Positions 1 through 5,274 are shown, numbered from the stretch's first letter. The stretch is DNA of 5,274 nucleotides from Deltaproteobacteria bacterium (GCA_013151365.1 JAADIK010000068.1:1-5274); one strand, 5' to 3'. The notes: generated from the sequence alone by a model not told the origin. Numbers and translations: made by a program.

Positions 1-198
1 GACCACTACCCCCCGGCTGCCGACAATCCCGGCCGCATAAAGACTCCAGCTGCCGGGATGACAGCCCAGGTCAAGCACGCGCTGCCCGGATTTCAAAAAC
101 CCGTGCTTCCGCCACGCCTCTTCCAGCTTGAACACTGAACGGGCCGGATAATTTTCCTTTTTGGCCTTGGTAAAATAATAATCCTGAACTTTACGCAT
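1..198 (-). CDS. rlmE: RlmE/FtsJ-family 23S rRNA 2'-O-methyltransferase, N-terminal 66 residues (cut by window edge)
   Basis: Reading leftwards from ATG at 198-196, an open frame of 66 codons runs off the window with no stop. It contains SVFKLEE (residues 21-27), matching the block that holds the first catalytic lysine of RlmE (K24 here), and VLDLGCHPGSW (41-51), the S-adenosylmethionine-binding motif I of FtsJ-type Rossmann methyltransferases. Enzymes of this family methylate the 2'-OH of a uridine in the A-loop of 23S rRNA on the assembled 50S subunit. The remaining catalytic residues (Asp, Lys, Glu of the K-D-K-E tetrad) lie outside the window, so completeness cannot be judged. The start is 8 nt after the stop of the tRNA nucleotidyltransferase gene, which implies co-transcription. 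A GGAAG sequence at the end of that upstream gene is the only Shine-Dalgarno candidate and sits rather far (12 nt) from the ATG. Confidence 0.88.
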   Translation of the reverse strand, partial: MRKVQDYYFTKAKKENYPARSVFKLEEAWRKHGFLKSGQRVLDLGCHPGSWSLYAAGIVGSRGVVV

Positions 199-206
199 AG
201 GTTGCT

Positions 207-1637
207 CTATCTTCCCAGTAAATCCGCGGCCAGGGCCAACGCTTCCCGGCGGCTGGAAATCTTCTTTTCCATGTGTGCCTCTGCCACGGTATCGAGAATC
301 TCCCTGAACAGCGGCCCCGGGACCAGGTGCAATTCATCAATCAGGTCCCGGCCGGTGAGCAGCGGCGGCAGGCTGCGGACCGGCTCCACATATTCCCCGC
401 GCACCTCTTCCAGGCGGACAAAGAGATCGGCCACCTCCCGTTCAATCTGCTCGGGCCGGCCGGGCCCCTGCCCGGCCAGGGTATCGGCCATGCTAAGCAG
501 AAAAAGCCCGGGCAGAGACGGCCCGGCCAAACGGATCAGCCGCAGACAGGCCTTGAGACTGAGCTGCCCCCGGCGGCTGACATTGCATAAATGGAACGGC
601 CGCATGTGGAAAGCGATCAAGTCGGCCACCGCCGTCGTATCCGCGTTACTCCATCGGAGCCGCCGGGCAATCGCCGTAAACAGGTCCGCCCCGGCCCGGT
701 CGTGATTATAAAAGGTGATCCGCCCGCCCCGGTCCTTCCTGATCGCAACGGTCGCGGGTTTTCCCAGGTCATGAAAAAGGGCCGCCCATTTCAACTGTTT
801 CCGGCGGCGGCCGTTGTCCAGGTAATCCCGCAGCACCTCTGAAAAACCGGCAAAAAAACGAGCCGGATCCGCCTGCAACTTCTCCATGGCCTGCAGGGTT
901 GCCAGGCAATGGTCAAAAACATCAAGATGATGACTTGCCGGCTGTTTTATACCGATCCCGGCCTTGAGTTCAGGCAGAACCTCAAAAAGCAGGCCCGCGG
1001 CCGCCATATCGGCAAAGGTCGCATGGGCCCGGGGCGACTCCATGATCAGGTCGAGTTCGTGGGCCACCCGCTCCGGGGCCACCCGGGAAATCAACCGTCG
1101 CTGCCGGCCAACCAGGTCCAAGGTCTGCCGCTGCACGGAAAAGCCATGCGTTGCCGCAAATCTGAAAACCCGGAGCAGCCTCAGGGGATCGCTGGAAAAA
1201 GACCGGTCAGTGGTCACCCTGACGCATTGCCCGGCAAGATCATCCAGGCCGCCGGTCGGATCGAGCACCCGGACCGCCGAGGACCGGGGACTCTCATCTC
1301 CGCTCAGCAGTCCCTGCACGGACACGGCCAGGCTGTTGACCGTGATATCACGCTTCCACAGATCCTCTTCGATGAGAACGGCGCCCTCGCGGAACGAAGA
1401 AAAATCAATGCTCCGGCCCCGCCACACCACCCGGGCCGCATCCTCATCGCGGCCCAGCGGCACATAGGCCCCGCCGGTGGTCCGGGCCAGGTCCGCGGCC
1501 CAGCCCCTGGCATCCTCCCGCACGGTCAGGTCGATATCGGCAGGTTCCCGGCCCAGGAGCAGATCACGAATGGTCCCGCCGATAGACCTCCCCGTGGAAC
1601 CGGCCATGGGTGGCGGCCAGTTTTCCGAGAAGTTCAA
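207..1637 (-). CDS. tRNA nucleotidyltransferase / poly(A) polymerase-family protein with HD domain; N-terminus probably displaced by an indel
   Basis: A 476-residue class II nucleotidyltransferase. The head domain shows GGTIRDLLLG (20-29), the DxD metal pair in DIDL (D34, D36), a third carboxylate in SIDF (D78) and the KRDITVNSLA block (96-104). DPLRLLRVFRFA (150-161) and APERVAHEL (187-195) match the family's RNA/nucleotide-binding motifs. An HD phosphohydrolase domain follows: H243 in VFDHCLATL, HDLGKP (289-294), NHDRAG (311-316) and FHMRP (343-347). Such enzymes build or repair the 3' CCA end of tRNA. Some bacteria split this into CC- and A-adding enzymes, or use relatives as poly(A) polymerases, and I cannot tell which this is, so no symbol is given. 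The start used is TTG at 1637, with an internal ATG 10 codons later; neither has a Shine-Dalgarno. Residues 1-18 do not resemble the usual strand leading into the GG motif, whereas the neighbouring frame does (see 1564-1701). It is followed closely by rlmE. Confidence 0.85.
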   Translation of the reverse strand: MNFSENWPPPMAGSTGRSIGGTIRDLLLGREPADIDLTVREDARGWAADLARTTGGAYVPLGRDEDAARVVWRGRSIDFSSFREGAVLIEEDLWKRDITVNSLAVSVQGLLSGDESPRSSAVRVLDPTGGLDDLAGQCVRVTTDRSFSSDPLRLLRVFRFAATHGFSVQRQTLDLVGRQRRLISRVAPERVAHELDLIMESPRAHATFADMAAAGLLFEVLPELKAGIGIKQPASHHLDVFDHCLATLQAMEKLQADPARFFAGFSEVLRDYLDNGRRRKQLKWAALFHDLGKPATVAIRKDRGGRITFYNHDRAGADLFTAIARRLRWSNADTTAVADLIAFHMRPFHLCNVSRRGQLSLKACLRLIRLAGPSLPGLFLLSMADTLAGQGPGRPEQIEREVADLFVRLEEVRGEYVEPVRSLPPLLTGRDLIDELHLVPGPLFREILDTVAEAHMEKKISSRREALALAADLLGR

Positions 1638-1701
1638 CGCCGATAAAATCAGCCAATTGCGCGCAGCTCAGGCCCTGTTTAACTCTTGTCATCTTCTGCA
1701 T
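1564..1701 (-). other. Out-of-frame segment resembling the original N-terminus of the tRNA nucleotidyltransferase
   Basis: From ATG at 1701-1699 (or ATG at 1692-1690) a 45-codon frame ends at TGA 1566-1564, overlapping the start of the nucleotidyltransferase gene in another frame. Its translation includes LADFIGVELLGKLAATHG (16-33) and ends GEVYRRDHS. An amphipathic helix followed by a Val-Tyr strand is what normally precedes the LVGGxxRD motif in this family. At about 1580 the reading would pass from VY here to GGTIRDLLLG in the main frame if five bases (a Leu-Val-type insertion) were restored. I infer a frame-shifting deletion or a sequencing/assembly error. What is seen is the two overlapping frames; the repair is inference. 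Confidence 0.5.
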
Positions 1702-1802
1702 CACACGACACTATAGCAGCAGGGACTTCTCTTTTGCCACAAAATCCTCTACCATAAGGGTAGTACATCATAAGAATCTCCCGAACAGGATAATACAAAC
1801 GC

Positions 1803-2285
1803 ATGGACGCAGCAACAACACGAACAATCCGCATCGGCGCGGCAAATATCGGTTTAATCGGCCTGGACACGGCCATCAACAAGGCGGCCGAACGGAATAT
1901 GACCGAAGAAGAAGCCGTGGACCTGATCTTCAAAACGGTCAGTGAAAAAAATTATATTCCGGCCGGGGCGGAAGACCAATACCGCCAAGCGCTCCTGGCC
2001 GGGTATCGCCGGCACCTGCAGGCTGACGACCAACAGGAGGCAGGCCTGGTCATCCGTATTTTCGGGACCGGCTGTGTCAGCTGCAACGGTCTGCAGAACC
2101 TGGTCATCGAGGTCATGAACGGCATGAACCTGGCCGCCGATATTGAACAGATTCACGATGCCGATGAAATCGGACGCCACGGCATCCTGCTGACCCCGGC
2201 CCTGATGATCAACGGCAAGGTCAAGAGCACGGGACACCTGCCAACCCGGACCATGATCGAACAATGGATCAGGGAGGTTGTTTAA
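1803..2285 (+). CDS. ArsE/MTH895-type thioredoxin-fold protein with an extra helical N-terminal region
   Basis: A 160-residue soluble protein with no signal peptide or membrane segment. The C-terminal part (about 82-160) is a small thioredoxin/glutaredoxin-like domain: strand IRIFGTG (84-90), redox motif CVSC (91-94), and TPALMINGKV (131-140), where P132 is the expected cis-proline next to the active site. This matches the 'redox-active disulfide protein 2' / MTH895 / ArsE group, some of which are encoded near arsenic or permease genes. Residues 8-72 form a second region, with a short strand-like IRIGAANIGLIGL and then predicted helices containing NMTEEEAVDLIFKTVSEKNYIP. It resembles an accessory region of some such proteins, but I cannot assign it a function. 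ATG 1803 is the first possible ATG after an in-frame TAA at 1791-1793. AGGA at 1787-1790 is a weak, distant Shine-Dalgarno. No permease, arsenic or thioredoxin reductase gene is beside it, so substrate and partner are unknown. Confidence 0.85.
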   Translation: MDAATTRTIRIGAANIGLIGLDTAINKAAERNMTEEEAVDLIFKTVSEKNYIPAGAEDQYRQALLAGYRRHLQADDQQEAGLVIRIFGTGCVSCNGLQNLVIEVMNGMNLAADIEQIHDADEIGRHGILLTPALMINGKVKSTGHLPTRTMIEQWIREVV

Positions 2286-2348
2286 AACCGGGCCGGGAAA
2301 CCGGGACGGACTTAAAATAAAACAGGGTCGTTTTTTTGTTGCATTTTT

Positions 2349-2363
2349 TAAGAATTGTTCTTA
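2349..2363. promoter_or_regulatory. Candidate PerR-type operator upstream of rubrerythrin
   Basis: TAAGAATTGTTCTTA is a 15-bp 7-1-7 inverted repeat with six of seven arm positions complementary. Size and symmetry match the PerR box of Bacillus (TTATAATnATTATAA), with 10 of 14 defined positions identical. PerR is the peroxide-sensing Fur-family repressor known to control rubrerythrin genes in sulfate reducers and other anaerobes. GATAAT at 2364-2369, directly abutting the dyad, is a plausible -10 hexamer with poor -35 candidates (TTGCAT 2339-2344, spacing 19). Binding would then block the promoter. No perR gene is in the window, so regulation is inferred. Confidence 0.45.
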
Positions 2364-2369
2364 GATAAT

Positions 2370-2549
2370 AAAAATAATCCTTCCGATGTAGCCGCATAAT
2401 AACGGCTATTCTCTCGAATGGAGTGACTTCTTTGCGTGGAATCTCAATTCGCGAGGAAAGCGGCAGTCCCGAAACCGGGATGCGAAAATGTGAAGTTATT
2501 TTTTCAAACAGACCTTAAACCAAAAAACAAACGACATGAGGTAAAAAAA
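2370..2549 (+). other. Long leader of the rubrerythrin gene with small hairpins, no recognised riboswitch
   Basis: About 180 nt separate the presumed promoter from the rubrerythrin ATG. Two hairpins are visible. One is TAGCCG (2389-2394) with CGGCTA (2403-2408), extended by a G-T pair. The other spans 2463-2483, where GC-(bulged A)-GTCCCG pairs with CGGGATGC around an AAAC loop. I compared it by eye with c-di-GMP (GEMM), fluoride, ZTP and manganese riboswitch consensus sequences and saw no match. A frame open from GTG 2436 into rubrerythrin has no family resemblance and is not taken as the start. The last 50 nt before the gene are A-rich and probably unstructured. Confidence 0.35.
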
Positions 2550-3125
2550 ATGGCAAATCTCAAAGGCACCCAAACCGAAAAAAACATCCTTACCGCTTTC
2601 ACCGGCGAGTCCCAGGCCAGAAACCGCTATACCTATTTCGCCGCCCAGGCCAAGAAGGAGGGATATGTACAGATGTCGGCCATCTTCGCAGAGACGGCCG
2701 ACCAGGAGAAAGAACACGCCAAGAGGCTGTTTAAATTGCTTGAGGGCGGCGAGGTTGAGGTTTCCGGCTCTTTCCCGGCCGGCGTCATCGGCACCACCCT
2801 GGACAATCTCAAGGCGTCGGCGGCCGGCGAAAATCATGAGCACACCACGATGTATCCCTCCTTTGCCAAGGTGGCCCGCGAAGAAGGCCTTGAATACATC
2901 GCCGACATCTTCATGGCGATCGCGGTTGCGGAGAAACAACATGAGAAGCGCTACCTGGCCCTGGCCGCAAATATAACCGACGACAAAGTCTTCAAAAAAG
3001 ATACCCCCACGACATGGCGCTGCCGTAACTGCGGTTATATCCACGAAGGAACCGAAGCGCCCGGCGTGTGTCCCGCCTGCGCCCATAAGCGCGACCACTT
3101 TGAACTTCTCGGCGAAAACTGGTGA
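2550..3125 (+). CDS. rbr: Rubrerythrin (diiron peroxidase with C-terminal rubredoxin domain)
   Basis: A cytoplasmic non-heme iron protein that reduces hydrogen peroxide to water with electrons from rubredoxin or NADH-linked reductases, a main peroxide defence of anaerobes. Its 191 residues equal the classic Desulfovibrio length. The N-terminal four-helix bundle holds the diiron ligands E20 (TGESQARNRY), E53 and H56 (DQEKEH), E94 and E97 (GENHE), and E128 and H131 (AEKQHE). The C-terminal rubredoxin-like FeS4 domain has CRNC (158-161) and CPAC (174-177). All key residues are present, so it should be active. The start is ATG 2550, preceded by GAGGT at 2538-2542 and giving the canonical MANLKGTQTEKN terminus. 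A longer in-frame start at GTG 2436 adds 38 residues without family support. The diheme peroxidase gene follows after 30 nt, presumably in the same operon. A PerR-like dyad lies about 190 bp upstream. Confidence 0.97.
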   Translation: MANLKGTQTEKNILTAFTGESQARNRYTYFAAQAKKEGYVQMSAIFAETADQEKEHAKRLFKLLEGGEVEVSGSFPAGVIGTTLDNLKASAAGENHEHTTMYPSFAKVAREEGLEYIADIFMAIAVAEKQHEKRYLALAANITDDKVFKKDTPTTWRCRNCGYIHEGTEAPGVCPACAHKRDHFELLGENW

Positions 3126-3155
3126 GATCACCATTTACAAAAAAGGAGAATAATT

Positions 3156-4196
3156 ATGAAGTGGGGAATAGGAGCGACATTGACGGCCATGCTGTGTTTT
3201 TCTTTTCAGCCGGTCATGGCCGGCAACTCTCTCAGAAACGAAGCCTTGCAGACCTTTAAACCTGTGCCTACGGTCGCCCCGGAGCTGAAAGGCAATCCCG
3301 CCACTCCGGCAAAGATCAAACTCGGGAAAATGTTATATTTCGACCCGAGGCTTTCCAAAAGCGCTTTGATCAGTTGCAACACCTGTCATAACCTCGGCCT
3401 GGGCGGTGCGGATTTTCAGGAAACCTCCACCGGTCATGGCTGGCAAAAGGGACCGCGGAACGCACCGACCGTCTTCAACTCGGTCTTTAATGTGGCGCAG
3501 TTCTGGGACGGCCGGGCCAAGAACCTTGCCGAACAGGCCAAGGGGCCGGTACAGGCCAGTGTTGAGATGAACAATACCCCGAAAAACGTGCTGAAAACAC
3601 TAAACAGCATGCCCGAATACCCGGAACTCTTCCACCAGGCTTTTCCGGCAGACAAGGACCCGGTTACCTTTGACAACATGGCCCGGGCGATCGAGGCCTT
3701 TGAGGCAACCCTGCTCACTCCGGACTCCCCGTTTGACCGCTTTTTGCGCGGCGAGCAGGGTGCGATGAGCAGCGCGGCGAAAAAGGGCCTGAAAATCTTC
3801 ATGGATAAAGGATGTCAAGATTGCCATGGCGGCGTAAATATGGGAGGAGAAGGCTATTATCCCTTTGGCGTGGTGAAGGCGCCGGCCAAGGCGATCATGG
3901 CCGGAGACAAGGGCCGTTATAAAGTCACCAAAATCAAGGGAGACAAATATGTTTTCAAGGCCCCTTCCCTGCGCAACATTGCGCTGACCGCACCCTATTT
4001 CCATTCCGGCAAGGTGTGGCGTCTCCGGGAAGCGGTAACGATCATGGGCTCCGCGCAACTCGGTGCCACGTTAACGAACAACGAGGTCAACCTGATCGTG
4101 GACTTTTTGCAGGCCACCACCGGCAGGCAGCCGCAGGTGGAGTACCCCATCCTGCCCGCGCCCACGGATACCACCCCGCAGCCGGTGCTGAAATAG
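3156..4196 (+). CDS. ccpA: Periplasmic diheme cytochrome c peroxidase (CcpA type)
   Basis: A 346-residue exported protein that reduces hydrogen peroxide in the periplasm with electrons from c-type cytochromes. Residues 1-22 are a signal peptide (MKWG, hydrophobic core, cleavage likely after VMA). Heme 1 is bound by CNTCH (74-78) and heme 2 by CQDCH (220-224). Spacing matches the Pseudomonas enzyme closely, with 146 residues between the two heme histidines. H94 (GHGW) corresponds to the sixth ligand of the low-potential heme, and W117 (FWDGR) to the inter-heme Trp. Q127 and E137 match the active-site Gln and Glu. N102, T278 and P280 are calcium-site positions, and M297 is the distal Met of the high-potential heme. 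These equivalences come from spacing and known family residues. AAGGAG at 3143-3148 sits 7 nt before the ATG. The Pro-rich tail (from about 331) is normal in the family. Its position 30 nt after rubrerythrin suggests one peroxide-response operon; a cytochrome c maturation system must exist elsewhere. Confidence 0.96.
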   Translation: MKWGIGATLTAMLCFSFQPVMAGNSLRNEALQTFKPVPTVAPELKGNPATPAKIKLGKMLYFDPRLSKSALISCNTCHNLGLGGADFQETSTGHGWQKGPRNAPTVFNSVFNVAQFWDGRAKNLAEQAKGPVQASVEMNNTPKNVLKTLNSMPEYPELFHQAFPADKDPVTFDNMARAIEAFEATLLTPDSPFDRFLRGEQGAMSSAAKKGLKIFMDKGCQDCHGGVNMGGEGYYPFGVVKAPAKAIMAGDKGRYKVTKIKGDKYVFKAPSLRNIALTAPYFHSGKVWRLREAVTIMGSAQLGATLTNNEVNLIVDFLQATTGRQPQVEYPILPAPTDTTPQPVLK

Positions 4197-4265
4197 TCCG
4201 CCTTCAAGATAAAACCAGCTAACCTCCGGGAAACAATAAACAAAAATTACATTAACGGATTTTTT

Positions 4266-4315
4266 ATGGACATTCTCATTTGCTCTCAATATAATTAATA
4301 AGAATGTTTATCCAT
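4266..4315. repeat. Large imperfect dyad enclosing the transpeptidase promoter
   Basis: Left arm 4266-4280 reads ATGGA-CATTCT-C-ATT. Right arm 4297-4315 reads AAT-A-AGAATG-TTTA-TCCAT. Fourteen positions are complementary (ATGGA/TCCAT, CATTCT/AGAATG, ATT/AAT), with one mismatch and a TTTA insertion in the right arm. The 16-nt centre holds the -10 hexamer, the left arm holds the -35 hexamer, and the right arm covers the expected transcription start. That geometry suits a dimeric regulator binding DNA. As RNA it could only form in read-through transcripts from ccpA. Confidence 0.45.
4267..4295 (+). promoter_or_regulatory. Sigma-70-type promoter for the L,D-transpeptidase gene
   Basis: TGGACA (4267-4272, five of six to TTGACA) and a perfect TATAAT (4290-4295) are separated by exactly 17 nt. 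Transcription would begin near 4302, giving a leader of about 130 nt before the ATG at 4430. It makes the transpeptidase a separate unit from the rbr-ccpA operon that ends at 4196. No other hexamer pair of this quality was seen in the window. Confidence 0.65.
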
Positions 4316-4319
4316 ACGA

Positions 4320-4362
4320 CAGGCATGGCCGCGACCCGGTCCGGCCATACCTGCCGGACCGG
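4320..4362 (+). promoter_or_regulatory. Leader RNA with competing hairpins upstream of the transpeptidase
   Basis: CCGGTCCGGC (4336-4345) pairs perfectly with GCCGGACCGG (4353-4362) across a 7-nt loop, a strong 10-bp stem. An overlapping alternative pairs CAGG-ATGGCC (4320-4330, one internal mismatch) with GGCCAT-CCTG (4343-4353). The two cannot coexist. No T-run follows the 10-bp stem, so it is not a typical intrinsic terminator. A third option pairs 4337-4345 with 4401-4409, close to the Shine-Dalgarno at 4413-4418. Whether these forms exchange in vivo is inference. Confidence 0.5.
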
Positions 4363-4425
4363 ACCTTTCCCGGTGGCGGAATACCTTTTCCCGTGAATTT
4401 GCCGGACCGCACAGGAGGCGGAATA
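4353..4425 (+). repeat. Imperfect direct repeat of the ribosome-binding-site region
   Basis: Copy 1 (4353-4383) and copy 2 (4401-4425) both begin GCCGGACCG and end GGCGGAATA. Allowing a 6-nt gap, 22 of 25 positions of copy 2 match copy 1. Copy 2 contains the AGGAGG Shine-Dalgarno used by the gene at 4430; the matching place in copy 1 reads CGGTGG and is not followed by a usable in-frame start. It looks like an old local duplication within the leader. Confidence 0.6.
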
Positions 4426-4429
4426 TCGC

Positions 4430-5203
4430 ATGCAGCATTATCGTCGATTTCTGAATCTTGTGCCCGTCCTTCTCTTCATTGTCACCTGGCAGAATTCGAC
4501 AACAGTTGCCATGGCCCGGGACGACCAGCCGGGCACGGATAAAGTGGCGGCCATCATCTCCAGGGTGTCTCCCCGGTTACAAAAAGAACTGGCCCAAAAA
4601 GGACTAAGCCTGGGCAGCCCCATCTTTATCCGGATCTTCAAGCTCCCCGGCAAGCTAGAAGTCTGGCTGAAAAAGGACGACCGGTATCGATTGTTCAAAT
4701 CATACCCGATCTGCAGCTACTCCGGCTATCCCGGCCCGAAACTCCAGGAGGGAGACTGGCAGAGCCCGGAAGGATTTTATTCCGTCACGGCCAGTCAGAT
4801 GAATCCGCTGAGCAGCTACCACCTTGCCTTTAATATCGGCTACCCCAACGAATACGACACCTCGCTGGGCCGGACCGGGAGTGACATCATGGTGCATGGC
4901 GACTGTTCGTCCCGGGGATGTTTTGCCATGAACAACTACAGGATAGAAGAAATCTATACCCTTGCCCATGCCGCCCTGGCTAACGGCCAGAACGAATTCA
5001 ACGTTCACATCTTTCCGTTTCCGCTCACGGCCGCCAACATGTATAAATTCCGCGACTCGCCGTGGATTGATTTCTGGAACAACCTCAGGGTAGGTTATAA
5101 CGCCTTTGAACAAACGCACCGGGTCCCGCTCATCACGTGCAGTAACGGCAGGTATGTCGTGACGGAGAGCATAAAACTGGCCCGGGCTCCGCAGCTCCGG
5201 TGA
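4430..5203 (+). CDS. YafK-family murein L,D-transpeptidase (YkuD catalytic domain), exported
   Basis: A 257-residue envelope protein. Residues 1-30 form a signal peptide: basic MQHYRR, hydrophobic core to about 20, and likely cleavage near VAMA at 26-29. The YkuD domain spans about 64-195 and has the motif H156-G-D-C-S-S-R-G-C164, with C164 the expected nucleophile. Surrounding blocks IRIFKLPGKLEVWL (67-80), YSGYPGPKLQEGDWQSPEG (97-115) and FNIGYPNEYD (134-143) are characteristic of the YafK (LdtF/DpaA) branch rather than classic ErfK/YbiS enzymes. The Trp-rich C-terminal extension (W212, W216) is also typical of it. In E. coli the YafK protein detaches Braun's lipoprotein from peptidoglycan rather than forming cross-links; which activity applies here cannot be read from sequence. 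AGGAGG (4413-4418) lies 11 nt before the ATG. It has its own promoter and structured leader, so it need not be co-regulated with the peroxidase genes. C159, within the motif, is an additional cysteine. Confidence 0.92.
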   Translation: MQHYRRFLNLVPVLLFIVTWQNSTTVAMARDDQPGTDKVAAIISRVSPRLQKELAQKGLSLGSPIFIRIFKLPGKLEVWLKKDDRYRLFKSYPICSYSGYPGPKLQEGDWQSPEGFYSVTASQMNPLSSYHLAFNIGYPNEYDTSLGRTGSDIMVHGDCSSRGCFAMNNYRIEEIYTLAHAALANGQNEFNVHIFPFPLTAANMYKFRDSPWIDFWNNLRVGYNAFEQTHRVPLITCSNGRYVVTESIKLARAPQLR

Positions 5204-5233
5204 CCTGTTAGTGCCTTACTCATGAATTCCTGT

Positions 5234-5270
5234 CATAAAAAACAAGAAAATTGATCATGTTTTATTTATG
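5234..5270 (+). terminator. AT-rich hairpin after the transpeptidase, possible terminator
   Basis: CATAAAAAACA (5234-5244) can pair with the T-rich stretch 5258-5270 in 11 base pairs, with a 2-nt bulge and a 13-nt loop. It lies 30 nt past the stop codon, where a terminator would be expected. However, the stem is almost all A-T and the visible sequence after it is only TAAA, so support is weak. Confidence 0.22.
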
Positions 5271-5274
5271 TAAA

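Noticed and set aside
909..1646. A 245-codon open frame on the plus strand
   Set aside because: It lies wholly antisense to the well-supported nucleotidyltransferase gene, and its translation (rich in Arg, Gly, Pro, His) shows no domain. GC-rich codon use on the minus strand explains the lack of stops.
1710..1715. TATAGT (minus strand) as a -10 element for the nucleotidyltransferase
   Set aside because: It would start transcription almost at the first candidate ATG (1701), and no -35 lies at an acceptable distance.
1749..1763. CTACC-ATAAG-GGTAG inverted repeat between the divergent genes
   Set aside because: It has five-base arms only, and no clear promoter hexamers are placed around it on either strand, so an operator call is not supported.
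2292..2307. CCGG-GAAA-CCGG mini hairpin
   Set aside because: It has only a four-pair stem in a run of repeated CCGGG units and no adjacent T-run; likely chance.
2319..2337. Possible terminator after the thioredoxin-like gene (AAAAC, AGGGTC loop, GTTTT and a T7 run)
   Set aside because: The stem is only five mostly A-T pairs, too weak to call. The T-run alone is not evidence, although a terminator here would make sense.
2436..2549. N-terminal extension of rubrerythrin from GTG 2436
   Set aside because: It adds 38 residues not seen in rubrerythrins, while ATG 2550 has a Shine-Dalgarno and gives the family's exact length and residue numbering.
2496..3134. A 212-codon open frame on the minus strand
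   Set aside because: It is the antisense shadow of rubrerythrin; the plus-strand product has all expected metal ligands.

Overview
The window is about 5.3 kb of moderately GC-rich bacterial DNA from what looks like an anaerobic or microaerotolerant Gram-negative bacterium, most plausibly a Desulfobacterota (deltaproteobacterial) lineage. That placement is inference. It rests on a 191-residue rubrerythrin with the same rubredoxin cysteine positions as the Desulfovibrio protein, a periplasmic diheme cytochrome c peroxidase, an ArsE/MTH895-type thioredoxin-like protein and a YafK-type L,D-transpeptidase. No rRNA, tRNA, CRISPR array or insertion sequence is visible.

Left part (1-1701, minus strand): an RNA-maturation pair transcribed leftwards. 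A class II tRNA nucleotidyltransferase/poly(A) polymerase-like protein with an HD domain (207-1637) is followed after 8 nt by the start of an RlmE/FtsJ 23S rRNA methyltransferase that runs off the left edge (1-198). The nucleotidyltransferase appears to carry an indel near its N-terminus. A plausible native N-terminal segment lies in another frame at 1564-1701, and a 5-nt loss at about 1580 would explain it.

Middle (1803-2285, plus strand): a two-part protein with a helical N-terminal region and a C-terminal thioredoxin-fold domain with a CVSC site, divergent from the RNA-maturation pair.

Right part (2286-4196, plus strand): a peroxide-defence unit. A 15-bp 7-1-7 dyad resembling a PerR box (2349-2363) precedes a long leader, rubrerythrin (cytoplasmic peroxide reduction) and, 30 nt later with its own strong Shine-Dalgarno, a CcpA-type diheme peroxidase (periplasmic peroxide reduction). 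Together they would cover both compartments.

Far right (4197-5274, plus strand): a separate transcription unit with a good sigma-70-type promoter (4267-4295) inside a large imperfect dyad. A structured leader of about 130 nt follows, with competing hairpins and a partial duplication of the ribosome-binding-site region. It leads to an exported YafK-family L,D-transpeptidase (4430-5203). The regulatory DNA before rubrerythrin and before the transpeptidase, and the nucleotidyltransferase frame break, are the parts most worth a second look. I found no clearly new multi-gene system.
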